A program made the translations under genes and the position numbers. 64,000 nt of DNA from Drosophila persimilis (Eukaryota; Arthropoda; Insecta; Diptera; Drosophilidae): assembly GCF_003286085.1 (NCBI RefSeq), contig NW_020825288.1, positions 27,900,001 to 27,964,000 on the forward strand, given 5' to 3'. Position 1 is the stretch's first letter. The number at the start of each line of letters is the position of its first letter. Below, one piece after another: positions 13,012-24,768 of this stretch. The notes below the pieces were generated by a model. It ran no database searches and had not been told where the DNA came from. It saw only the letters and a list, made by a program, of their open reading frames with translations.

Positions 13012-16000
13012 TTTGGTGTTCTCTTATGTTCTTCGGTTCAAATTTAATCAAAAGATTGTATATGGCTCTACTTTCCTTTCCTTTTTGTTATTATTATTAT
13101 ATATTTATAAATTTTCGTGTTTCTTTGGTTTCTTCTCTTATAAATATTACAAAAATTACTTTTTATTTTGTATCAAAATGTGTGTTGAACAACTAACAGC
13201 TGTTGTTGTGTTTTCGGTTTTTGTTTTTTTTTTTGTTTTTTTGGTTGGCCTTGCAAGGACTATGCGTTGTGTATCAACAAAAATACAGTCTCTGTCGCTG
13301 TAGCTTTGCTACTGATAAGGAGCTTTCCTGTCCTGCGCACAAACACAGACACAAGAACACCCACAGGACGAAGCCCGTTCCCGCACAGCAGGAAAAACAC
13401 ACACGCGCTCTTGTGGTACACGCAGGATAATTTACACGTCGAAAAAAGCACAGATTCCCAAGCAAGCATTTATCACATAACACGCGAAAAACAATCAGAT
13501 TTTTGTTGAAATTCTTTGAATACTGCCGCACAACTATTACTCGGTTTTTTTTGTAGTATATATAGTTTTGTTGCTTTTGTTGATGATGGAACACGGTGGA
13601 AAGGTGTGTGTGTGTGTCCGGTTTGTTCAGTTCAGCTTTTGTTGCCGTTACGCGTCCGATTGGCGTGAAGGCAGCTCATCAACTGTCCGCAAAAGCACGC
13701 GCTATAAAAGTTCTAAACGAAACACCACACCGAAAAAGCTTTTCCCACTGAGACCGATACCGAGACAGAGACCGAGACAGAGACCTGAACATAGAAGCAT
13801 GCGATGCGATGCGTGTGTGAGAGCTGCTGGGTGGGTGGGGTATCTATCAACGTTATCTATAATTCAGTAGCCTCACAATTATGTTTATTGAGGCCTTCTT
13901 CTATTGAATACTGAGTCACTCTCGCAATTACATGGCAAAAAATTACTTTTGACTTTGTCCTGTGGCATTTATTATTGAGCGGCACTCCTCATATGAGCTT
14001 TATCAGAGCCTCAACAAAAAAAAAATAAATAGTAGATAAGAAAAACCGTATTGATACGCTATGGCGGGAGGGTACCAAGTTGTGATTTTGCTGATTCGAC
14101 ACTAAAATTCCATGTATCGCCGTGTCTTCTTCATATTTTGTTTGACGACGTTGGGTGACATGTGGCGTATGTGTAATCTTTATGGACCACTCATCGTGTG
14201 ATAAGAATGGTTCGAACCAATTTTGCGAATGAGTCAGTTTATTGTATTTGCCGGAGGGGAGTACTTCTAGGAAGCTGTCTGCCATCGATCTTCGGTAATC
14301 GGGAAAGTACCCACTCGTGCGGGGGCGCGATACCACAAGTAGTGTCTAATACTCGATGGGACAGCAATATGGTGGAATAATCAAGATGTTGTATGGCAAG
14401 AGTGTTTTCTTACACTTTTAATACACATATACTTTATATTTTTGCACTTAAAGCTTGAAACTACTTTCAGTAACCAGGAAAGCACCGTTTGGGCACTTCA
14501 ATAGACTATTGAGAAGTTCTATATAAGAAGTGGGTTGTATTTCTATAAAATGGAAAAACAAACCCCACGTTGTTGTTACTTTAAGTTCTTAGATTTATCT
14601 CATAGTTCTTTCATTTTAAGCCCGAAACTACTTATGACTTCATCGCAACTCAAATACACGAGTTAGCCTTGCTCCCACTCTAGACCCTCTGTATACCAGG
14701 AAATTTTTGTATCACCTCAGATAAAGTCATTCATTATATGTGGGCCATGTTGTTGTGCTTGTCTCCGGCTGCCACACGCGCCCAATGGTCCCTTGAGGCA
14801 ATGCAAACAAAATCAAGCGGAAAAAGCAAAATAAGGGAAAGTAATAAAGGAAAGTCAACACAACGAACAGTCACAGCTGATTGGAAGGAGCTGCTGCTGC
14901 TGTTGTTGTTGCTTCTGCTGCCTCCTGTTGCTATTGAAAAGCTTTCCGCTGAGCCAAAGCTCAGCCAGCAGTAGCTTTTTCCATAGCTTTTAACAAGCTT
15001 TTAGCAGTCGAACGTTTATTTTGATTTGTTTTATGTTAAGTTTTGTTCTTCCCCAAGTAATTACCATAAGTTATGGTCAGTTCTGGTTCGGTTTGGATTA
15101 GTCTGGCATCTGGAATCAAAGTTGATTGGACTTAATGCGAAACTACGAGTATGCGAGTATGCGAATATACGATTATATGAGTATGTGTGAATGGTTTATA
15201 CCCAACGAATGCTGTGTATGGCGGGACAGTTTTGTTTTTATTTATGATACATTAAATAAATAACCTTGGCCGGGGGGTAATACTAGTTTACCCTCTCGTG
15301 ACTTTTGGCGCTTATGTTGCCATGCGCTTTTCAGTGCGAGAGCTTTGGCTCTCTCATTTCCGATGTGCTTTTTTGATCTATCTTGCTCTCGCACACGATC
15401 GCGTGCTCTGGTGGCTCTTCTGGCACGTTTTTCTGCTTTACGTTCCTCTAATTCATTTAAATCAATTTAGATAGAGTTCTTTTTCTGCGACGATTGCGAC
15501 TATTTCAGTCGCACAATTGTTAGGCATTAAATGATTTTGATTAAACCAAAATGATTTCAATCAGCGAGCGGCAAAACCAACACACAAAAGAAAACGTTTT
15601 AATAATAACAGAAATTTTTGCAAATTCAGAATATTGTTTTATGTATTTACGTTTTGCCATATGGTGGCATGTGAGTTTTTCACGAATTTCCCCCGAAAAC
15701 ATTTCCACTGTTTAACTTCAACTAATTTATATTTTGTGGGTCCGAGATTTGCGTGCTTCTATCTGATTCCCTGGAAAATTGGGGCCAGTGAGTAAATGTT
15801 TTTCCCGAAAAATCAGCAATTCCGATAAATTAAAAATTCATTTCCGTTAATCTTACAACTTGCGTTTTCTCCACCACAACAACAACAAGGGACCTCCAAG
15901 GACCATGTCTAAGAAAATGTAAATGGAATATCAAATGTCCAAAAACCAGTAACAGGAACAGCCAGCCGTGCCTGTTCGGTGGCTTTCGAGGCGCGCACAT

Positions 16001-18182
16001 GATAATCATAAGCATTTCGCGCCGCGCGCGCAACAATTGCCTCATGAATTTTTCAAAGGCAAATCAAATCAAACGGACGCCTGCCACAACCCATACTCAT
16101 CAGGATGCCCCTACCACACACCCCACACCCCACACTCCTCCTCCGCTGTTCGCTCCTTTGGCAAGAAGTCATAATTTTCCGGCTCCTCGCGTGACTTTTC
16201 CATGCCATTTCGTGACTTGATTACATGCGTCCTTGTTGTTGGCTCCACCATTTCTCCTGTTCCTTTTCGTTGTTCTCGCTGTTGTTGTTTTCCTGGGGAT
16301 AATTGGGGGTGGATTTTTCCCCATATATAGAGTTCACAGGGCTATCAAAGCCCCATTCTCATTCCATTGACTCCTGCACGTGACACACAGAACTACTTTT
16401 GTCTGTGATTTTAGAAATACAAACAAAAAAGAAACTTTTTACACACACAAGGCTCACAGAAAGAATGTATTGTTTTTAAGGGTATTGATATGAAAAATGG
16501 GGTCTGAAAAGGCTTAAAGCTAACTTTTTTGAACAACTTGCATGAGTTTATAAGTGTAGAACACTTTAGTTGGGGATTGGAACCATTTTGACCCACTTAA
16601 AGCTGGAAATATTGTGAATCCTTTCCAAGTGCATGACTTTTATAGATCATTGCTTTGTGAGCAGATACATCCAGAAAGAAATGTGTTTTATTCGTTTATG
16701 AAGAGCAACATTAACATTACTGTCATTTCTTCTTATACTCTCCACATATTTATATGTTCTGGACAACCATTAATTATTAATTACTTTAAAATGCATTAAG
16801 TACTCACAAAACTTTTCCATAAAACCTGTTTGTCGAAGGGATTTTCCATCTTTAACCGCACACAAAATATTTACCAAAAACCGTTGCATACCTTGCGGCT
16901 GGCCCTGAAATTCGAAATTGAATATACAGTCATCCCCCGAAACGCCGCCTCGACAAGCAAACAGCAGCCAAGTAAAACACAAATTTCCAGCAAATTTGCT
17001 AAGCACCTGTAAATAATAATTACAGTATTACAAAACATAAATAAAATGACAAAACAAAAAAAAACCCACACAAAATTAAAAAAAAAGAAAGCCATGTTTG
17101 GGGCCCAAAGGTCAGCGGAAACCAACGCAACCAAGCTGCTGCTGCGTGGCTCCCCAAATGTGAAGCACGTGTAAGTTTTTAATTACAATTAATGGTTGAC
17201 AAAGTTGGAGGGGGGGATGCGAGAGAGCAGGTGGACTCTGCGTGTGTGTGTGTGTGTGTGTTTTTAGCGGTCTTTGAAGTTGCCATAGACACAAGCTCAC
17301 AAAATCCACGATACAGTATGACAAGAGTAAGGGGGGCAGGTGTGTTCCCAGGCTTTTGGTTTTGTCGCTTGACAGCACTCATGTGTATGTATCTATTGTG
17401 TGTGTGTGTGTGTTGGGACAGGTGTTAATATTGTCATGTCTGAGCATTTAAGTATTTTTAATATCATAACGCGTTGCATACTTTATGGCGGGGGCTTTGG
17501 TGGGGCCCGGGCTTAACCCAAAAACTCACACAAGCGTGATTAGACCAGGGCAGGGCCTACACGTGTATTGGCAAGAGTATTCGAGTATATACTCCCCCTG
17601 CATAATCAGATCAATGTTTGCCTTTGTTGGGCCAAAGCGTTGAGTGGTGTAATCGGTTTAGTTCTTCGATATGAAAAATACTAAAAATATATATCCATAT
17701 TATCTTTAATTTATTGAGTTGAAAGGAGACGAATTCAAACGCTTAGCACCATATAATATATATCAAAAAAGTTTATTAATATTACTACCATTTAAAAAAT
17801 ACATTCAACACATGCTTTTCTTCTATCAAATCAGTCCTTAACATAATAATTTTCTTTCACAAAGTTTTTAATATTCCGCTTACCAAAACACTTTTGATGC
17901 AACAAAATTTGTAGCCAAACAAAATATTTGCCTAATCTTGTTATTTTCCTTTTCTGTTTCTTTTTGTGTATTTACTCTTAAGGCTAAGCTATAAAAAATC
18001 GCTATTTACATGTGTACATTTGATGTGCTTTTAAGGCCGCCTCAGGGCCGGGGCTTAGGGGCTACTGCTACGGCTGTGACTACTGGCTAAGGCCTACGGA
18101 TTGCTAAGGGTAAATAAGCGGCAAAGTCGCTGAGAGATTGAGGGGAGTGGTGCTGGGACAGGAACCAACCAAAATGTGTGTT
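13012..18182. other. Intergenic, alpha-Est9 5' flank to alpha-Est8 3' end
   Basis: I see no supported gene in 5.2 kb. The alpha-Est9 promoter should lie just right of 13011. Other contents are a plus-strand CTATAAAAG near 13704, an unexplained 115-codon minus-strand frame at 13989-14336, CTG/TTG runs near 14890-14930, and a (TG)n run at 17242-17261. A possible 42-nt first exon lies at 16808-16849 (see findings). The region around 13900-14400 may be a decayed repeat. Confidence 0.45.
17242..17261. repeat. (GT)n microsatellite
   Basis: About 10 GT units without interruption. Confidence 0.85.
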
Positions 18183-21100
18183 TCAGTACAGGAGTCGTCT
18201 GTCATAGCAGCTATCCCAGAGCCGCAATTTTTCGGCCTCTGGCAAATCAATCACTTGCACATCATGCGAGATATTCAGGCACTTGAACACCGCATCCTCA
18301 CGTGAAATGGGCAACCAGGTGGATGTGGGTGTGCCCGTTCCTGTGCCCTGTGGCTGCTGCTTCTCGTCGTGCGTGACCAGCGGTATATTGGGATCCCCGG
18401 ATATGGCAAACTGCACCACCATGGACACCAGACGTTTTATCGTCTTGAATTCGGCCGTGCGGCGCTTTAGTTTCTTTGCTGCCGCATTGTAGAACAAATA
18501 CGACAAATCATCGGCATGACATGTGCCTCGCACCTTGCGGCCACAGGTGATAATCCTCATGATGTTGAAGTGCTTCGAGTCAAAGTCAAAACGATACAGA
18601 TACGTGGGCGCCTCTGGAGCGTAGTGGGCACGCGATAGCAATGTCCTTTGGATGCCATGCCAGAAATATTTGTACGAAAAGAGCTGCAAAACAGGGAGGG
18701 GGAGATTATTATTGAAGTTTATCGCTGAAGTGCAGTAATTATTCTTACATCGCTGTACTCCAGAATAGTCTCACGACTGGGCTTCCTATCGCCGAAATAG
18801 GCTTCCCTCAGCTGCTTGCCGAAGGCCCGCTGCTGCTCCTTGTCCAAGTGCGCATCCCTGGGAGCCAAATGCTCGCAATCTCCCAGCTGGCACAGCAACT
18901 CCGGCCACTTGTTCACCTCGGGGAACATCAGCAGACCCTCAAAGGAGTTGCCGCCAATCACCATGGGTATGCTGTTGCCCCAACAGTTGCGCATCATCTC
19001 CAGCGGCGACTTGGGTATCACACAGTGATCTGTTTCGTAGGGTTCAATGGTAGGGCCAAAGCAGAACATGGTCAGGCGCTGGTGGCGCTCCTCCATGGTA
19101 ATAATATCGTCGGCCACCTTCAGCAGGCTGCTGGCCTTGCATTTCTTCAGATGAGCAAACACCTGGCGATCGTTTAGCTCTCCCGAATAGCCCGTGGCCT
19201 GGGCCAAACGATAGGTCCAATTGATGTGCGTTGGGGTCTGGGCCCACGGCGCCAATGCCGCACCCGACATGATCACAGTCTTGTGGAAGAGATTGCGGGT
19301 CTGTTCCGTCAGCATCATGTAGTGGGTGGACGCTCCACCTGCACTCTCACCAAAGACTGTGATATTCTCTGGATCACCGCCAAAGAACTGACAATTCCGC
19401 TTGACCCATCGCAGGGCCATCACTTGGTCCTTGAGGCCCGCATTGCCGGGCACATCCAGCTCTTTATCGTCGAGACTGAGAAATCCCAGGGCTCCAAGGC
19501 GATAGGATATGACAACCAGGACCACATGTTCCATCATGATGTAGTCGGGACTGTACAGATCCCTGGAGGCTTCACCCATTTGAAAGCCCCCTCCATAGAT
19601 CCAAACGAGCACAGGCACAGGTTTATTTGGATGCAGCTGAAGAAGGAAAAGATGCGTTAATTTCATATTTTATCGTTTAGATATCGATAATCTGCACCTA
19701 CCTCTCTGGTGTACACATTTAGGTACAGACAATCCTCACTTCCTTGGACCAACTTCATCACAATGTTCACCTGGCACGGCTTGGAGCGTACCCGCGTGCA
19801 TCGCTTCACCTCCGTCCAATGGTCAGGCTCCACGGGTGCCTTGAATCGCAGCTCCCCCACCGGGGGCTTGGCAAACGGTATTCCCTCGAAGCTGTAGTAA
19901 TTGTTTCCATAAATCGACTGCCACTTGACGCCCTTCACCTTGCCATAGAGCGTGTCGGCTATCACCTTGTCATTGCTGCGAAGGCGCTGTTGGTTCGTCT
20001 TGAACTTCACATAGCTGCAACGAAAGTGGGGGAAATAAACACACGCAGATACTTTAATACCCAGAAACACCTCTCACACTCTCGTTGAATATATACTAAG
20101 TGCTTTCGGGGTTTCGTATCCCTTAAATTTTTTTTTGTTTATAAACAAATACGAGTACTTGAACATTTTCTAGTATTTTTTGCGAATTTTCAATTAGCGC
20201 GTAAACAAAACCAAATATAAATAGCCAAATAATGAAAATAGAAAGGCCTAGGAAAGGCTATGGACTTCCGGAATGCTCTATAAATGGAAGGAAATCTTAC
20301 AAAATTACTAGGAGAACTGCATCTTAAATGACATTTTTCTATCTTCGAGTAAGTTTTACTTCAATTTTTTAATGGTCAAAGCTGGCGTTTCCCTTTAAGA
20401 ATTCTTAGCATAGTTCCCATTTAAGGGATGCCAACCCATCTTCTCTCAAAAACCATCACTCCCCATTGGAACACCATTCTTAATGGGTATTGGAAGTAAA
20501 ATCAGAAAATACCATAAGTATTCCCAATGGAGGCGTGCCCCATTTAAATTTCAAGTGCGTTTCCATTTAGAAACGTGCGCTCGGAACGACGCGTGAGCCG
20601 ATCTACAACAGACCAAAAAATTCACGTTGCCCACAAAATACAATACAATATATTTTGTATGTTAGAAGATCTCTAAAAAGAAGACGCGGACGTGGACGCG
20701 TCCGATGTGATGACCACAAATCATGGGAGGGCAAACAATTAATTAACAGCTGCCCGGCGTCTTCTGACTATTTTCTGTGGTCTGTGGGGGCCAACCTTGA
20801 GGGGGAATTCCAGGCAACGTGTACGAACTGCAATTGGTGTGAATTATTAGATATCCAGTGCTAATTGTAAGCTTCCAAGCTGATCGAGGTCGAGCCCTAA
20901 GATTCCAGTTGTTGAGTAATAGGCACATAATTCTAGAAGCTTGAGAACCAGTTTTCTTGTTTGTGAATTGAATTAAATTATACATTTCATACGAGAGACT
21001 GGTCGTATAACAGAAGCAATTTGTCAGAGCAGGAATTGTTTCGGAATCACAATTAACATATTAAGGAAATCTTAAAACAATTCTGGAACCATTTTATAGA

Positions 21101-22840
21101 CATTTAGGAAAACAAACAGCGGAACTGTACAGTGGAATACCCAAAATATTTACAAATAAAAATCCATTTGAAAGGAAAATCGAAATGGAAATGGAAATAT
21201 TCGGCAAATCAATCAATATCTCAATGCATCATGGCATCTTTTTGGGTTGCGCAGGTCAATGGCATTTTGCTTGAGTGCATTCAATATATTCAATATAATA
21301 TTTCGTATTTTCCCAACACGGCATCACAGAAACCAAGAAAATATAATATTCAATATTTTTCCATTTATCAAATTCATGCATCCATGTGTAAGGAGATGCA
21401 GAAGAGCAGCAGCAGAAATTATAGCCGTCCATTCATGTTCGAATACATACGAGAGAGCACACACTGTATACTCGTAGTTTATTTATTTTTCGTATCATGG
21501 GATATCTCTTTTCTGCCGAAAAACTTATTTTGATTATTTATAAAACTCTTTGAAAATTGAGTAAAATATTTGTACAACATTTCTAGTCGAGTACTCTGGT
21601 AATTGTTTGGGGTTATTGAGGAATTAAATATATTTTGAAAGGGGAAAAACAGGTAAGAAACATCTAGGAGTGGAAGTTTTTCGATTAGAAAATATTTCAA
21701 AATTGTATTAAAGAACTAAAGTAACTCTGCAATTCTCTGCCCAAGATTTCTGCTTATTCATTTTATATATATTTTTCTTTTGACTTCTTCATTTCGGCTT
21801 CTTCCAAATATTTTGTTTATTATTCAACTATTCTGCAGAGTCTGCGAAAATTCGTAATTATTGCCTTGACATTTACCAAAACGTAATTCTGGCCCGCAAA
21901 GAATTTCGCCAGAGTTTCCCCATGATATTTTATCATCAAGTACTTGTGGGACATGTACACAAAATTATTCAATTTCACAAATAATGTAGCTGATAAAGTC
22001 AGCAGCAGCAGCAAGGCCTAACCTAATGATTATATCACTGGGCAGTAAAACGGTAAAACAGCTAAACAAGCCCAATGGACTGGCGCACCCGGAAAGTCAC
22101 TTAAATGTTAAGCCAGGGCTGTTTAAAATCTTATCGATCCTCAATGTCTGATACTGATAATTTATACATAGCTATCAGCGTGTTTAGGTAGCTCTTCAAG
22201 AGCCCGTCGCTGACATCTAAAATCGATGTGTAATGAGGTGATTTGGTCACTCAAAGTGCAAGGTCCATTTCCAGACCAAATGTCTACTGATCATTCTGAG
22301 ATTTCTTTCTGTTTTTTGGCAATCAGCTCGTCTAGACTTTGAAGCAATGACGTTTTGAGAGGCAGCCGAAGAAGCGGATAATTAAAATGAATTAGTATGA
22401 CGGTATTTGAAATGAAAACTCTTATCAACAGCTTTATGGCTGGCTATTTATAAGACCCCTAATGATGAACCGGATTTTCGACTCCCAGTCGACGGTACAT
22501 CTGCCTAGAGAAGCAGTAGCCTGTAATCTCTTGATAAGAAATTGCTCCATCGGCAGGGCCGGACTTGGTGGCTTATCAAACAAAAAAAGTGTGTGTTTCT
22601 ACTTGAGCCACGTACATATGTATGGTCATGGACTGTGGAAAGGGAAGCGCGACTTATAGATTGATTCAATCAATGACAGCAGATGATTGGCTTACATGGG
22701 TATGCATAAATCTATTCGCATCTATAACTGGTAAATCAGGAAATGTATGAGAGACTGTACTCGTACATAGGAATTCAATTAAAAACAACTTACTTCAGGG
22801 CAATGCGCATCTGATCGGCCACGGCTATATCGAATGACAT
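18183..22840 (-). CDS. alpha-Est8: Alpha-esterase 8-like carboxylesterase (4 exons)
   Basis: Carboxylesterase of 582 residues. Exons in order of translation: 22794-22840, 19702-20014, 18749-19636, 18183-18683; total 1749 nt in frame. Exon 1 (47 nt) reads MSFDIAVADQMRIAL-N and ends AA|GTAAGT; exon 2 is 313 nt, the same length as in alpha-Est9 and alpha-Est7. It lacks the intron that splits the RLGALG-FLSL region in alpha-Est9, -7, -5, -4, -2 and -1, so exon 3 is long. Catalytic set: oxyanion loop YGGGF, GESAG with Ser218, NSFEGL and TCHADD. A proline/threonine-rich insertion (GTGTGTPTSTW) precedes the C-terminal segment. No signal peptide is seen. The symbol is from position next to alpha-Est7. 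A complete BEL/Pao element lies 1.45 kb upstream of the start codon. Confidence 0.92.
20015..22793. other. Intron 1 of alpha-Est8, noncoding
   Basis: A 2.8-kb intron with no supported gene inside. It carries a CCAGGGCTG motif at about 22112-22121 next to TATCGAT at about 22132, both resembling Drosophila core-promoter elements (motif 7 and DRE), so an internal promoter is possible but unproved. Confidence 0.6.
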
Positions 22841-24288
22841 CTTGCTGTGGTCTCACGCTGCTCTATATCCAATCGATTTCCCTTCTGGGTATATTGTAGG
22901 TATATCTATTTTATAGTATATGTATGTCTATCTGTTTGTAAAAGCGTGCCAAACTATAAAATACAATCCGCAAGCTGTTGGAAATCCCAGTGAAAATAAA
23001 CGCAGGGCAAAAATAAAAAAAAAATCTATAAAGCAAAGGACTGGACAACAGGCAACAGGAATGCCTTGGCGCGAAATGCTTTTTTGATTTTACTTTTTAT
23101 GTTTTAGAATTTTTGTTTCTATTTTTCACGTACACACACAGAGAAACACACAATGTCACATCACTTGTTGAGTTTTTTGTTGTTGTTGTTGGTCCACTTT
23201 CAGTTATTCGTTTTAATTGAAAAACTCAGCCACATATTGACGTTGGGCTTGGGGGCTGGCTTGAAAATTTGTATATTCCAGCTCTGGGAGTAGCCTAAGG
23301 CTTTCGTTGCGTTTTGTTCAGGGGCTGGTCGGCAACTGAACAATTTCAAGTAAGCGCCGGCTAAGTTTAGTGTTTCGTCGCCGCAGTCGCGCTGTCGCTG
23401 TTGTTGTTGATGATTTTTCCACTCATTTGCTCATTTCATGCCGGCTGTGGGGTCGTATGAGTGATATTCTGGCTCTAGCTCTGGGCTTTGTGTGCGTGCA
23501 CATTGGCATTGTGTCTGTGTGAATGTGTGAGGGTTTTCCAAGGGTATGTGTGAGGGCTTTTGCATGTGTGTCGCTGTCGCTGGCGCTGTCGATGTCTGTG
23601 TTTGCACTCAGAATGAATGCCTGGTGTCTGGTCGAGTGGATTCGCCTGCTGTCCGTGCTGGGCGCCGTGTTTTTGTTTAAGCGTTATCGTTTTTGTTGCT
23701 GCTGGTTTTGTTTATTGTTTATAGCATATGCACTGGTGCCGGTCCCTGCCTATCAGCATTGCCTGCTATTGTTATAATTATTGTTATTCGCTAGTCTGTT
23801 TGCTCTGCTCGAATTTCGAATTGCTTGTGTGTTTATGTTTGCGGGAATTCAGAATTTCTCAGCTGGCAACAAAGAATTCTATATTGTAGCTCAAAAGGCA
23901 CAGTTTCCATGGCTTTAATTAAACTAGATTACTCGACCATTACAATTATTTCATTGAGTGCCATTGAGGATACAAATAGATTGCCCTTAAGCTCGACCAT
24001 GATGGATTTCCACGACTGATATATAATGCAATTAACTAAGTAACTGCCGATATTGTCAATGAGTTTAATAGTCATAGGCCATAGGATTATACGAACAGGA
24101 TAGAGGAAAATGCGTTGACCAACACAGAATAGTCCACAAAATGTTGGGGGCTCAAACTAGTGGAAATATCGATAGAAGAAATTTCCCTAAATTATATTCT
24201 GTAGCAAAAATATTGAAAAGTAATATTCCTATTAATCCTCTAAAAAAGTCTTTGGAAATAGTTTTGGAATAAAGAAAAAATATTCAAG
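22841..24288. other. Alpha-Est8 5' flank up to retrotransposon
   Basis: No gene seen. It contains TG- and TTG-rich stretches at 23170-23200 and 23400-23580, and a TATCGATA palindrome at 24167-24174 just before the BEL/Pao element. Confidence 0.5.
22909..22915 (-). promoter_or_regulatory. Candidate TATA box of alpha-Est8
   Basis: The minus strand reads CTATAAAATAG here, 70 bases upstream of the alpha-Est8 start codon at 22840. A start site 25-30 bases downstream would leave a leader of about 45 nt. Transcription start is not shown by the sequence. Confidence 0.45.
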
Positions 24289-24293
24289 GCCCC
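24289..24293. repeat. Target-site duplication, left copy
   Basis: GCCCC directly abuts the left LTR and is repeated at 30735-30739 directly after the right LTR. Five-base duplications are usual for BEL/Pao integration. Confidence 0.85.
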
Positions 24294-24768
24294 TGTTGAG
24301 ACAACGAGCTTTTTCGCTGACTATGATTGTTCAATAATTTCACAAATTATTAATTTCCGAAAACGTTATAAATTTTATTATAGGTATTTGTGTGTTGAGG
24401 GTGGCCAAAGATGCCAGAGCCTTTTACAATAGTATTAGAGTGAAACACTTGGATGAGGCAAGCGAGCCGATCTCGAGCCAAAGTAATAGATTGGGGACAA
24501 AAGGGGTCTGTTCTCCAACTATATCAAGCGGTAACTGCTAGAGCAGGCGCAGCTGCTGACGGCTTAGCGACGGCATAGGAAAGAAAAGATAACAAGAGCG
24601 AGCATAGATAAGAATAGATGATTAAATGAGAGCATGTTGCTGAGCGAGCATGGATAAAGCTACGCTTACGTTACGTTAGTTTAGTATAATGACCAAAATA
24701 GAAAAGAAAGTGAATTGATAGGCAATAAAACAATGGTATAAAATTTACACTCGGGCTTCGCCCGAACA
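24294..24768 (-). repeat. BEL/Pao 3' LTR (475 bp)
   Basis: A 475-bp terminal repeat. By eye it is identical to the copy at 30260-30734. Read on the minus strand it starts TGTTCGGGCGAAGCCCGA, a short hairpin, and ends CTCAACA. The element's open frame stops inside this LTR, at 24745-24747. Confidence 0.95.

Noticed and set aside
16770..17006. 78-codon minus-strand frame with signal-peptide-like hydrophobic start
   Set aside because: It starts at a GTG codon directly after an acceptor-like site and overlaps donor-like sites in more than one frame; no family is recognised.
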